In this document: piece after piece, positions 43,730 through 54,520 of the stretch | Layout: every line of letters begins with the position of its first letter | How positions within the stretch are numbered: the stretch's first letter is position 1 | DNA from: Limnephilus marmoratus | Taxonomy: Eukaryota > Arthropoda > Insecta > Trichoptera > Limnephilidae | Direction: 5' to 3' | Assembly (NCBI GenBank): GCA_917880885.1 | Contig: OU862910.1 | Location: 51,637,285 to 51,701,284 of the forward strand | Length of the DNA: 64,000 bases | Notes under the pieces: generated by a model | Database searches by the model: none | The model's input: only the letters and a program-made list of their open reading frames with translations | What the model was told of the DNA's origin: nothing | Translations under genes and position numbers: made by a program

Positions 43730-44455
43730 ACTGGCTGAAGCCCCCGGCGTTTCCCCGGATTTGCGTAGTTTTCTTTTTAAAATCTAAAGTGACCTTCCAG
43801 TTGTTTAGAAGCTCAAGTGCACAAAATTTCATAAATATCAGAATTAAACTGTATAAATATCAAATCCCCACCGCCATGCGCCAGTCCGCTCGCAATAAAC
43901 ACACAGACACTCTCCTTTATATATATATATATTTTTTTTTATGAATATCGCGCAAGAGTCCCCAACTGCTCACTTCTCGAGCCAATGAGACTATGGCATT
44001 CCCGATTGGGGTATGTTGTGAAGCTAAAGGTAGTGGAGAAAGTAAAAGGTAGTGGAGAGGGGAAGGAGATAGGGGGAGGAACTTGGGGAAGCTCCTAGCT
44101 ATTCAGATCTATTCACCAAACACGGCTAAAGCCATTTCAAGCAACGTTTCAATTCTGAATGGCAGTCTTACACCAGGGCGATACTGAGAGTTTCTTCCAC
44201 TCTGGAACGTGCCGCAAATCTTTAGATAGTATAAAATGAAGTCGCTCCCGTTGTATGTGCGCTTAGATGTTCTAAACTACCCAACGGATTTTCATGCGGT
44301 TTTCACTAATAGATAGAGTGATTCAAGAGGAAGGTTTATATGTATAATACATGCGTATTATAGTAGAGAAAAGCCGATAAATTCAAAGATTCAATTCAGG
44401 CAGCGGGCAGCGTTAGCCACAACAACGTGTGGCCGTGTCTGCTAGTATTATATAT
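43730..44455 (+). mobile_element. Non-autonomous Helitron-like repeat split by SINE S1
   Basis: It starts GGCTGAAGCCCCCGGCG with a GGATTTGCGTAG block and resumes after the SINE with ACCCAACGGATTTTCATGCGG. It ends GTGTCTGCTAGTATTATATA, a CTAGT-type terminus. Related DNA is at 14510-14765. Confidence 0.45.
43925..44230 (-). mobile_element. SINE S1, inverted, 5'-truncated
   Basis: Reversed, it reads TTGCGGCACGTTCCAGAG ... GTATCGCCCTGGTGTAAGAC ... CCCCAATCGGGAATGCC ... GGGGACTCTTGCGCG and an A-rich tail. It matches the S1 body at 3300-3570 and is nested in the Helitron-like repeat. Confidence 0.75.
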
Positions 44456-44955
44456 ATTATTTTTTTTAAATTGATTAATTGTGAAATATCACAAACAAAC
44501 ATTTTTAAATAAATTAATTGTGAAATACCACAAATAATCAAATAAAATTAATTTTGCGCACGCCGGGTTAGACTCTCGACTCACGGATTTTGAGTCGAGA
44601 GTCCTACCCAGGACCACGGAGGCCGTCAAAAAAGGTATGAGGGGTGTTGTAGGAATATGGTGGTCGGTGTGTCCAGGAGTGACGGACGTACGAATACATC
44701 CTTTCCACTGTGATGCAAGGCAATATTCCGAGAGAGTCCTACTGGAAGTTCAACCAGTCTCTCTCGACCCAGCCTACCATACACCTGGTGGGCGGACGTG
44801 TCCGCCGCCAAGACCCGGGTAAATCTCTCACGAACCCACTCACACCTGATAAGTTACAAGTGAACCACGCAGGGTAAGCATGTGGCAGAGTTGTTAATTA
44901 TCCAATGGTTCTCGGGGCGGCGGTATACATAAACACCACACAAATTTTAAAGGTT
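44456..44955 (-). mobile_element. S3 SINE body joined to an S1-like head
   Basis: On the minus strand 44955-44636 is an S3 body (CCGCCGCCCCGAGAACC, GGTCTTGGCGGCGGAC, CACTCCTGGACACACCGAC) without the shared tail. It joins directly to GACGGCCTCCGTGG and an AT-rich linker (44630-44456) like that following the S1 head. A short hairpin, CTCTCGACTC/GAGTCGAGAG, lies within. This is a composite of two SINE types, by chimera or by insertion. Confidence 0.5.
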
Positions 44956-45054
44956 TTTTCTGTAAATGTATCGCATTTCTTCGACATGGCGATTATGTAA
45001 CTAAATAATGTATACCCCACCTAATAATGATAATAAAAAAATAATCACATACCT

Positions 45055-45854
45055 CAGAGGTTCCCAAAGTGGGTGCCGCGGCACCCTGGGGTGCCGCGGA
45101 CAGAGATCAGGGGTGCCGCGAGGCGCCCCTGATGTCTCTACTAAAAATCAAAATTGTCATGAACGAATACAAACATTTTATGGAATGGAAAATCTGACTT
45201 GCTCCTTTTCACAGAGCACCTATCACAGTTAACTGACTGGTTTGCAAAGTACTTCGCAGAAGACCAAGTGGAGAAGTTTGTGTGGAACCAAGATCCATTC
45301 CGTGCTCAAGCTCGGAAGAAGAAAATCTAATTGACCTCTCGAGTGACAGCAGCCTAAAAACAAAATACACTTGTTCGGATTTGAAGGAGTTTTAGATATC
45401 AGTCAAAAATCAGTATCCGATTCTAAATGCAAAAGCGTAAGGTTCCTCATTCCCTTTGCTACTTCATATCTATGCGAAGCTGGATTTTCAGCGGTTGCGG
45501 TTATAAAGAGCAAATATCGCTCGAAAATAAATGTGGAAAAAGAAATTAGAGTAGCTGTATCAAGCCTTATTCCCCGGTTTGAATGTGCAGCGAGCTGCAG
45601 GCTCACCCATCACACTAAACGGTTTTTTTAAAATTATATTTGCATTTTCTTTGTAAGTTTTCCTACCAATAAATGTACTTATTCATTTTAAATGGTCCGT
45701 CCTGGGAGGGGGGGTGGTGGCTAGAGAATTGTGCTCTTGGGGGTGACACTCGGTCCCGGGGCTACCACAGTTAGACATTATATATGCCGGGGTGCCGTGA
45801 GAAAATTCAAATTTTCTAAGGGTGCCGCGACTTGGAAAAGTTTGGGAACCCCTG
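45055..45854 (+). mobile_element. hAT element, Buster type, internally deleted
   Basis: The ends CAGAGGTTCCCAAA and (inverted) CAGGGGTTCCCAAA enclose 800 bp. The 8-bp duplication ACATACCT (45047-45054, 45855-45862) has the nnnTAnnn pattern known for Buster hATs. Repeated GGTGCCGCG motifs occur near both ends. Only the transposase C-terminus remains. Confidence 0.88.
45371..45631 (+). pseudogene. hAT transposase C-terminal dimerisation fragment
   Basis: The frame reads 'FLIPFATSYLCEAGFSAVAV' then 'KSKYRSKINVEKEIRVAVSS' and 'LIPRFECAASC'. This matches the hAT C-terminal dimerisation region of Buster/ZBED5-like transposases. The BED finger and the catalytic acidic residues are missing, so no active enzyme can be made. 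Confidence 0.88.
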
Positions 45855-45862
45855 ACATACCT

Positions 45863-46421
45863 CCTCAACGAAGAAAAAAACTAAAAATCATTCCTCGTGG
45901 TGATCAGGGATGGTCGAGGTAATAAAACTACCTTCATACAACTATGGATATTGAAGAATGCAAGTTTATAAATAATACTAATTAAATAAATCAATTAATC
46001 TAGGAGAGATAGAAAATTTCATTGACGAAAAAAATATCGCGTTAACATAATAAATAACCTTAAATAATGTTAACATCGATGCTCTATAATCCTTTTCAAT
46101 GTGAATTCATTTAGTGCATTACATGCAACATGCACGTATTACACGTTACACAATGCAGGCCTATTGCATGGCTTCTTCACAAGGGCCGACAAAACGTATC
46201 ACTAACCAGTACCTAATAATAATCTTTTCTTGCATCGTTATTATTTCACACACTATTTTAAACTAGCACAGACCCGGGGAAAATCAATTGATTATATTAC
46301 TTTCAAGAATGAACACAGCTAGTAAACTTGAAAATTTACAATATCATCTGACAAAAATTTAAATGAAAGAAATACATATTTCAAATATAGAGTTACTAGC
46401 GACTACCTCGCAATGCCATTC
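45863..46421. other. AT-rich DNA without a gene
   Basis: Nothing is supported. Near 46100-46160 short CATGCAACATGCACG and ACACGTTACACAATGC runs are simple. Confidence 0.35.
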
Positions 46422-46747
46422 AGGCGGCCCCTAGACGATCAATTATATTGCTCAATATTACGAATTGTGCAATATTATTGACCGTTTAGGGTTAATTTTG
46501 AAGATTGCTCAATGATTGAACACAAGTTTGAGCGAGTTTAATTTTTATTGCACCATATTTTTCCATTGCATCGTGTAGGGTCAGTATTGCAGAATATTTT
46601 TTCAATTTTTCATTTTATCAACTCGAAAATATTGAACAGTTCGTTTATTGTACAATACAATTGATCGTTTGGATTCTAAGCGCCTTTCAATCTTATTGCA
46701 CAATAAAATATATTGTATAATGTTACTGTAGCGTCTAGGGGCCGCCT
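46422..46747. mobile_element. MITE with AGGCGGCCCCTAGACG termini
   Basis: The 16-bp terminal inverted repeat AGGCGGCCCCTAGACG is perfect at both ends. The interior has many ATTGCNCAATAT-like palindromic motifs. No target duplication is obvious. Non-coding, 326 bp. Confidence 0.75.
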
Positions 46748-47317
46748 CAAAATTCCGGTTCCCCTCCCCCCTCCAGCGTTCCTCTTCCACCTTCCGCATC
46801 CCGCTAAACCCCTCCCCCCTACTTCGTTCCCCTCCCCCCTTCTGGATTCCTTCCTTCCCAGCCGCTAAACTACATGAAATTCACACATTTTTGCAACACG
46901 CGCCCACCACCCACTGTAATTTTTGAACAAAATTTCATAACGCCATACCTCACCATTATATTATTATACCCATTATTATTATACCCTTATGGAATGTGTG
47001 GGATTGCACTCTCCTCCCCACATACTGGAATAAACACTTATTTATTTATTTATATTTATTTATTTATATATAGAAACCTTTGCGGGCGTGCGCAAAACAA
47101 CTCGCCAAAGTTTTGTGGCAATAAGATGAATGGTACAGGAACGCATATGATATAACAAAACACAAACCCAAACAACAACAAATAAAGAAACATTAATTTT
47201 TATACATATACAAAGATAAATTAATAAATTTTAAAAATATACATTTTGATACATTGCTCGCAACTAAATCCTTTCCAAAATCAATTTCAATTTTTAAAAA
47301 CGAAACAAATCGCAGTT
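46748..47317. other. No gene seen
   Basis: A C/T-rich tract (46755-46855) repeats CCCCTCCCCCCTNC-like units. An (ATTT)n run lies at 47038-47068. No ORF of note. Confidence 0.4.
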
Positions 47318-47414
47318 TTAGAGTTTATTGAACCAGAGTTACAGACACACCACCGAAATGATTTTATTTATTGCACATAGGTACTATGAGTTTATTGAAC
47401 CAGAGTTACAGACT

Positions 47415-48176
47415 TCTTCTTCTCTTCTTCTTCAATGGCGCTACAGCCCATTTCGAGCCTTGGCCTCCTTCAAAATAAGCCTCCACCGCCCTCTGTCCTC
47501 GGCCGTCGTCTTCCAATCTGCAACATGGAGTAATCCTCTTGCATCCTTCCTGACATCATCCTCCCATCTCAGTCTAGGTCTGCCCGCCTTTCGTTTACCT
47601 CCCGGGTGTCCTGTCAGAACCTTCTTCGGTACTCGTGTGCTTGGCATTCGGTGCACATGTCCGGCCCATCTTAATCTTTGGAGTCTTAAATGGGTGGAGA
47701 GTCTGGGAGCTTGGTAAATATCATAGAGCTCATTATTGTGGCGGATTCTCCATGCCTCTCCCTCTCGCACCGCTCCTAAGATTCTTCGAAGTACCTTTCT
47801 TTCGAAGATATCCAGCCGTTCCGCTGACTTTGCTGTCAGTGTTCCCGCCTCACATCCATAGGCCAAGACCGTTCTGATAATTGTTTTATATAAGGTTATT
47901 TTGGTTTTCCTATGGACGTTTCGGGATTTGAACACTGGCAGCAACGCGAAGTAAGTTTTGTTAGCGGCTGTAATGCGCTTTCTTACTTCTACTGGGTCTT
48001 CATTGTCCTGCGTTATGATGGAGCCCAGGTAGGTAAACTCTTCGACCACTTCGAAATTATAATTGTCTTTAAATTTCACTTTGTCTTTTATTCTGCGGTG
48101 AGGGGTTCTGGTTTGCATCATGATTTTTGTTTTATTTTCATTGATTTGCAAACCCACCTCTCTTGCCGCAGTCTCC
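47415..48176 (-). mobile_element. RTE-like LINE 3' fragment with duplicated target
   Basis: The minus-strand element ends in (GAAGA)n (plus TTCTTCTTCTCTTCTTCTTC at 47415). CCAGAGTTACAGAC flanks both sides. In addition, a 66-bp block from GAGTTTATTG to AGGTACTAT occurs before it, partly again next to it and again after it (48178-48233). See findings. Confidence 0.85.
47441..48176 (-). pseudogene. RTE-like RT C-terminal fragment
   Basis: About 244 uninterrupted codons read 'LQINENKTKIMMQTRT', 'VVEEFTYLGSIITQDNEDPV', 'IIRTVLAYGCEAGTLTAK', 'RHNNELYDIYQAP', 'LQRLRWAGHVHRMPS' and 'KRKAGRPRLRWEDDVRKD'. These are the end blocks of insect endonuclease-RT ORFs. The RT palm and endonuclease are missing. 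The open frame suggests recent insertion of a 5'-truncated copy. Confidence 0.88.
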
Positions 48177-48739
48177 AGAGTTACAGACACACCACCGAAA
48201 TGATTTTATTTATTGCACATAGGTACTATAACGTAGTTCTTTGTGATATTACGATGTTTTTTATAAAGTTCTGTTTCAGCGCTGTGGGAATAAAAATGGT
48301 AACCCAGATTAATCAATTAACGGAAACGCTTTCAGAAAACCGATAAAGCTAAATCAGCAAATGATTGGATAAAAGATATTGTGGTTACATTATTAACTAA
48401 TGGATATAGTACATGCGTATTATTTCGATTTTATTACAAAAGCAAGACATTTAGGAACGTATTCGCACTTTTCAAATTAAAAATAATCGTTTGCAGAAAA
48501 TATTCTTTGCTATCAGATATAATGTTTTGGTTCCACGACAACCCTAACTGGCATTTCAATACCCCTTTTAAAAGTCATTAATTAATATTTTTTTTGTTTG
48601 ATTTTGAAGAAAAAAAAAATTGAAAAAGATTCCTAAAAAGTCACCGGAGATCAAATTTCATTAACATTTTTTACTCCAAATAATTTTAGGAATCACTGGT
48701 TAAAGTGAGTCAATAAATTTCGCGAACGATGATTTTGCG

Positions 48740-49400
48740 ATTGTACCCTTGCAACTGTACAGCGCGGTTCCGATGAGAAAGATAAATTATTCTCCATACC
48801 AGCATTTTAACATAATAACTGAATATCGATTTTATTTCATTCAAAATTTGCTTTGATAAATACTTACATTCAAAAATGCTCAAACTCTTGATGAGAAAAC
48901 TATTAAAAAAAAGGTACTTTTTGTCAATATTCTTTGTTCATAAGTATTTATATTTTTTCAATAATGTCTAAGCAAAATAAGAATGTAATTTTTTTTTAAA
49001 TATATTAGTTTGTACGACCGTAAATTCTGAAGTATTTTCGTCACAAAACAAGGGCGCGGATATTTTTTTAATGATTTTATTCGAACTAAAATTAAAATTC
49101 TGAAAAGTAGCTTTCCCAAATAATTTATTGATTTATTTTACTGCATGATTATATGATTTGAAATGCATGTTGAATAATACAAAGTTTTGTTTGAAAATTT
49201 AGCAAATCTGCCAACGTCCTACGGTAAAACCTTATTGTACTAAAAATAAACATATTTTCTCAAAATTTAAAACATAGCTTTACTAGATAAAAGAACAGTG
49301 TTTCGACATCAATTTATAATTTTTTGTGGAAAAGAGTCAATACGTCTAAATTTGATTTAAAAATGACGTATTTCGGGTTTGATCTGATTATTTCCTCTTG
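48740..49400 (+). repeat. Dispersed AT-rich repeat R, copy 3
   Basis: Collinear with 12060-12760: GATGAGAAAGATAAATTATTC, ATCGATTTTATTTCATTC, ACTGCATGATTATATGATTT and GTGGAAAAGAGTCAATACGT occur in order. More diverged than copies 1 and 2. Upstream, GGTTCCACGACAACCCTAAC (48529-48548) is a piece of the GGTTCCA foldback family. Confidence 0.65.
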
Positions 49401-49726
49401 ACACTATACAATACATCATTAGAAGATTACACATTTATAAACACTGAAATTTGAAATTGGAACATTTAAACGATTTTGGATTAAAAGAAAGACATTGCAA
49501 GCAAAAGACTACTAAATATTATAAGGAGCTCTAAAGGTACGTTCACATTGATCAAGTAGTAAGTCAAGCAGCGAGTACACTCGCTACTTGACTCGCCGAA
49601 AACCGTTCGCATTACTTTCAATATAAAAAGGAAAAACCCAATAAAATATTATATTGTGTAATTAATTACTGTTTTAGAGATAAAAATTACATGTTAAATA
49701 AGTTTTTTGTGTTTTCTTTGTATACC
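49401..49726. other. No gene; remnant palindrome
   Basis: AGTCAAGCAGCGAGT and ACTCGCTACTTGACT (49562-49593) form a near-perfect small palindrome. It is preceded by AGGTACGTTCACATTG, possibly a MITE remnant. Otherwise no feature. Confidence 0.4.
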
Positions 49727-49940
49727 ATGGGGTTAGGTTTGTCTTGGTCTTGGAGGCGGATGACCTGGACACACTGAACCCCATATTCCTACCCACCCTT
49801 TAAACCCTTTTCCTTCTCAGAACTCTCCTCTCCTTCTTTTCCTTAAAAAAAACCCTCCACACAGCATCCCCAATAATGACATAGGCCCTGAGGGAAATTA
49901 TTTTCTTCTGGGCCTCCTGTGTGGAGCTCATGTAAAAAAA
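49727..49940 (+). mobile_element. SINE S3, copy c (short form)
   Basis: It starts within the body (CATGGGGTTAGGTTTGTC) and carries the internal deletion joining GGAGGCGGATG to CCTGGACACACTGAACC. The full structured tail (CCTCCACACAGCATC ... CCTCCTGTGTGGAG) and poly-A follow. Confidence 0.8.
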
Positions 49941-50944
49941 AAAAATACGAAATAAAAACCAAAACCCCAAATACTTTCAAATTTGTAGATAGATACACCT
50001 AAATACTAATGTTAATTCGAAGAGTTAGTACTGCAATACTGTCATCTTCACATACAAATAATGTAATTATTAGAACAGGTAGCGCAAATATTAATAAAAA
50101 CGCTGTCCTGTTGAAATAACCCCCTTCACCTAGAAATAACGATGAACTCGTATATGATATATAATTTTTAAAGTTCTGTAGGTACTCCTAAGTACCGATG
50201 GTAGTCGAAGGGTTAATAATGCAATGCTCTCATTTTCACAAACAAACAATGCAATCTAGTCTAGTACATATTAATATTCGCAGGTAGCGTGAATTAAGTC
50301 AATGTAACGTGCAAACACGCAGCTGCTGAAATAGCCCTCCCTCTCATAGAAATAACACTCGCATAACCTTCCGATTCTCATTTCACTGTTTTATCTTTTC
50401 TAAACTACCAAACAAACATTGTTCTCTTATCTTGTATATGCGGTAGATAAAAATAAACGTGTTAGGTAGATATTTTTCTCATGTTTCGGAACAAAGGCAT
50501 TGCAATTAGCCCGAAACATAAAGTGCTTTATTTTGATCGTGATACTGTTAATATTATTTGATTAAAGATAAGGGGTAATGATGACAACATTCTGCGTATT
50601 ATAAGTCTAATTAACAAAGTAAATTTCAATACAGTTAGGGTGTAAAATTAAAAAAAAAACAATGGAAAACAGTGGAATATGAAATGCGTTGTCAATAAAC
50701 AGATTGAAAATTCGGATAAATACACAGACATTGGTAGTCGATTTTGGGGTACAACTTTTTTTTCATTTAATTTGAGTTTTCGTTGTGGAGTAAATCGATT
50801 CCGAAGCGTTTAGGTCAAATTTGAAAAAAAATTGTCGCTACGGGCTTAAGATGCGCCAAATTCGGCTTTAAAAGTGTTTTTACCCGTTAGTTGTCGAAAA
50901 AAATAAACCCATAATGAAAATAAGTTTTTTTACTACATCATCTT
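49941..50944. other. AT-rich DNA without a gene
   Basis: Two segments resemble each other: 50009-50160 and 50177-50400 share TAATGTTAATTCGAAG/CGATGGTAGTCGAAGGGTTA, TCACATACAAATAATG/TCACAAACAAACAATG and GTTGAAATAACCCC/GCTGAAATAGCCCTCC. This suggests an old tandem duplication of ~170 bp. No ORF. Confidence 0.45.
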
Positions 50945-51293
50945 ACTAAGGTTCATGGGGTGAGATTTTTCCAGGTCTTGGCGGCCGATACGTCTGCCAA
51001 CTTGCTGACGATCGAGGGATACTGGTTGAGGGAGGTTTTTAATCCTCTCCAGCCAGAATCTCTCGACCCATCGCCTTGCACCGCAATTGGAGGGACGGAT
51101 TCATACGTCCGTCACTCCTGGACACACTGACCCCCAGATTCCTACCCACTCCTCCTCATACCTATTTCCTTCCCAGAAGTTCCTTTCCTCCATTTCCTTA
51201 AAAAAAACACTCCACACAGCATCCCCTAAGATGACATAGGTCCTGAGGGAAATTATTTTCCTCAGGGCCTCCTGTGTGGAGCTAATGTAAAAA
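50945..51293 (+). mobile_element. SINE S3, copy d (long form)
   Basis: It begins at the TTCATGGGGTGAG part and includes the long-form segment (GGCGGCCGATACGTCTGCC ... CGTCCGTCACTCCTGG). The structured tail and poly-A complete it. Confidence 0.8.
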
Positions 51294-51417
51294 ATATATA
51301 ATTTATTTTCAATTTTCGGGGCATCTCTTCGGCCGGCCAGTAGCCAATTTCAGAGAAATACGTAAATATGTATACGTAAATATGCGCTTATGTGCGTGAG
51401 TGCCACGAAAAGTTTTT

Positions 51418-51745
51418 CAATTTGGGAGGCGGGAATGGGTACCACCACCCCGGGAACCTTCATTGGATAACCAACACCTCTGCCATAGGTCACCCCAAGT
51501 GGTTTAGCAGGGGTGCCCGGGTTCATGGGGTGAGGTTTGTCTAGGTCTTAGAGGTGGATGACCAGAACACACTGAACCCCAGATTCCTACCCACCCCTTA
51601 AACCCTTTTCCTTCCCATAACTCTCCTCTCCTTCATTTCCTTAAAAAAAACCCTCCACACAGCATCCCCAAAGATGACATAGGCCCTGAGGGAAATTATT
51701 TTCCTCAGGGCCTCCTGTGTGGAGCTCATGTCAAAAAAAAAAAAA
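51418..51745 (+). mobile_element. SINE S3, copy e (short form, most complete head)
   Basis: The head TCAATTTGGGAGGCGGGAAT is followed by GGTACCACCACCCCGGGAAC, the CCATAGGTCACC block, the short-form junction, the structured tail and poly-A (51733-51746). The weak A/B-box-like sequences (TTAGCAGGGGTG, GGGTTCATGGGG) make Pol III transcription possible but unproven. Confidence 0.85.
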
Positions 51746-52376
51746 TGGATTGTCATCGACAACAAGTTTATCTGCCGAGTTTCAGCTGGATTGGATGTGG
51801 GGAAGTAGGTTGATTTCCACTTCCAAGATTTGCATTCATTCATTCGTTCACGAAAACCAAATCTAAATTCAAATTGCATATTTAAAAAGGAAAAAAATCA
51901 AAGCTCAACAAAAAAAGCTCAAAAAAAAAACCTGTTTTTTTACTCTCCACATATACATATATTATGTTGATGTAGATTCACTAGTTTTCCGCTTGTACTG
52001 CGAGTTTCCAGACACCGTGCACATCAGATTAATTTCCTTTATGGGCTGTATTCAAATGGTTTGTATCAGGCAATATTTACACGAGGGTTTGTTTAAAACG
52101 GATTAATGCGAAAATGGTTATAGAAAGTTTGTCGATATATCTATTATATTAATTAGGGTTGGCATTGTGTTTCAGTTACAAATTAGGAAACGATGTTGCT
52201 AACTGAAAATAATTGTGTAAGGGAGTAACGAACACTACGAAGAAATGAAAAATCGAGTGTTTTCTTGTTTGAAAATTTGATCGCTTAGAAATAATGTGGC
52301 CGCTTTATACTGCGAGTAGAACACGTCTTGGTCTTTGAAACAATCGAATATTTTTTTGCCAACAAGAAAAAATATA
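51746..52376. other. No gene seen
   Basis: AT-rich. A frame on the minus strand (51598-51879) overlaps the SINE and is not a gene. GTAGATTCACTAGTTTT (51974-51990) repeats a motif from 2340. Confidence 0.35.
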
Positions 52377-52564
52377 TTAGGTCCTTACATATGAAATTGA
52401 CGTTTTGCCGTACTGGCAACTTTGATCTCAAATATCTTCCCTTTGGTTAGGAATTCCAAATTCAAATTTACGTAGCTATTTACTCATGTATTTGTGTTTC
52501 GAAAATTATAATTCATTTGTTTTTCCATAATTGTTTTTTTTCTTTGCGTCACTTAGTTTACAAA

Positions 52565-53064
52565 ATGGAAAACTTGAAATATCGCGTTATTTACGAGTAC
52601 GAGTTTCACCGTGGCACCAGTGCTGCAGAAACGGCTCGAAAGATTAAAATGATGTGTATGGCGACGGTGCCGCAAAAGAAAACACAGTTGTTTTTTTTGT
52701 GTCGTTCACTACAGCTTTCTTAAATCTGGCCAGACGATTACGGCAGATGTCTATTGTCAGCAACTGCAAACGATGATGGAAAAGCTAGCTGCTAAACAAC
52801 CGAGGCTGGTTAATCGCTCTAGGCCACTGCTGCTTCATGACAACGCTAGACCACACACTGCACAACAGACGGCTACCAAATTAGAAGAGCTTCAATTGGA
52901 ATGTCTAAGACATCCACCGTACTCTCTGAACCTTGCCCCAACAGATTACCATTTTTTTCGAAATTTGGATAACTTCTTGCAAGGGAAAAAATTCAACTCC
53001 CATGGGGCAGTCCAAACCGCCTTCAAAGATTTTATTGATTCCCGTCCGCATGGTTTTTTTTAGT
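52565..53064 (+). pseudogene. mariner transposase, deleted
   Basis: The first frame starts at the ATG of 52565 ('MENLKYRVIYEYEFHRG'). The helix-turn-helix DNA-binding part is lost after 'ARKIKMMCMATVPQKK'. In a second frame it resumes with 'LLLHDNARPHTAQQTATKL' and 'LAPTDYHFFRNLDNFLQGKK'. These hold the second and third catalytic aspartates of the mariner DD34D triad. The first aspartate region is missing and there is a frameshift, so it is inactive. Confidence 0.88.
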
Positions 53065-53192
53065 AAAGGGACCTATGATATGGCAAAAGTGCATAGATAG
53101 CAATGGTACGTACTTTGATTAAATAAATATATTATATTAAAAAAAAATCGACTTTATTTTCCTCCCATACAAAACGCCAATTTCTTATGTAA

Positions 53193-53356
53193 GGGAACGT
53201 ACCCATACTACGTGATCAATTTTTTTTGCAATTTTTAACCCCCCCCCCCCCCCCCCCCGTGACCAAAATCCTAAACAAACCGCCGTTCATTTGTACCAAG
53301 CGTGACATTTTGAAGACCCCCCCCCCGAAGAGGTCACGTAGTATGGGTACGTTCCC
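53193..53356. mobile_element. PIF/Harbinger-like MITE H3 inside mariner end
   Basis: The ends GGGAACGTACCCATACTACG are perfect inverted repeats (23 bp in all). TAA is duplicated (53190-53192, 53357-53359), and excising the insert restores the mariner terminal repeat. The interior has a long C run (53239-53260) and a second one (53317-53325). 164 bp, non-coding. Confidence 0.88.
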
Positions 53357-53364
53357 TAAGGACC

Positions 53365-54520
53365 ATACACACGTCTATCAGGCCTATACAAACGGCCTTA
53401 AAGTGTAAAATCTCCTACTTACGAATACCTTTTCGGTTATGGTTTTATTATACGATGTAGCAAATTAACTTCTTCAAAAATAGATCGAAAACATTTTAAC
53501 ATTTTGCTTCTGAACTTCACAAAATAGAATAAAAAACGCTTTGTGGCGATGTTTTTTGGCATAGATAAAAACAGGCGGATGATGTTAAGCGGGAATTTGA
53601 ACCTTATTGCCATCTACATAAGGAGTCGTTAGTAATAATAATAATAATCACATGCTCAAAGTAGTTTACAAATAGATTACATCAATCAGTACAGAAAAAT
53701 TAACAAATAGGAAGTAACGTAAGAAAGGTTACACAGGAGTAGTATAGTTATACAGTATTTTTAGTTGTGCATAGCCTGCCTCACTAGGTGAACCTGTATT
53801 GAGGCAGAATTTTTGTTAATTGTTTCTCGCAATTTTATCTATGGTTTTTTTATAAATGTGTAAAGTAGGTTTCCGTACAGCAAAAACTTTATTTTAATTA
53901 ACATTATTGTTTGCATATACCTACACAATTCATAAACTGCAATTCAACAACTGTCAATGACTGGGCGTTTGGGTGAGGGCACCAGTATAGGCTCGATCAT
54001 GTGAACCGAAACCGAATGTCACACGACGAGGTGCAACGCCTTAACCTTAAAAAAATTAGAGTGTAGATACAGTAGAATTTGTGGAAATTTCAAGCTCACC
54101 GTTCTAGACTTTTTATTGCTTCGTGCATTAAGAGGTATCCATTACGTATTATATAAGTAGTTGAGATAAATATACGATGAGTACCTGCATTGTTTCTAGG
54201 GTTGCCAAGGTTTCGTAGTCAAATCCGGATATTAACAATTTATACGAATACAGTAGTGCAACCGTTTAATGCTAGGTTCACACCGGGAGTTTTATAGTGC
54301 GATGCAATTGTTGAACCCTGTGTACGGAAGTTGCAGTCTGGCGATAAGGCCGAGCGGTTTTCTTCCTTTGTGAAGCTAGCTGCTGACGAAGTCTGCAAAT
54401 AACGACTTTCAAACAAATATGGAAATTGTACGACTATTTCTTCGTTTGTACCAATATTCGTGAAAAATCATTCTGAATAATCCTTCGAACAAGTATTATC
54501 TAGGCAGGGCGTGTGAATAC
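53365..54520. other. No gene seen
   Basis: A (TAA)n run at 53632-53648 is a microsatellite. GTAGCGCGA-like text near 54280 (GGTTCACACCGGGAG) may be a MITE end but has no partner here. No ORF. Confidence 0.35.

Larger units (their letters stand above)
52377..53364 (+). mobile_element. mariner element copy 1, right end split by a MITE
   Basis: The left terminal repeat is TTAGGTCCTTACATATGAAA. The right end AACGCCAATTTCTTATGTAA is separated from its last bases (GGACC) by MITE H3. The transposase is internally deleted. The same family is inverted at 58861-59783 with matching ends. Confidence 0.85.

Noticed and set aside
47328..47877. Plus-strand open frames across the RTE-like fragment
   Set aside because: They are antisense to a clear RT C-terminal reading frame.
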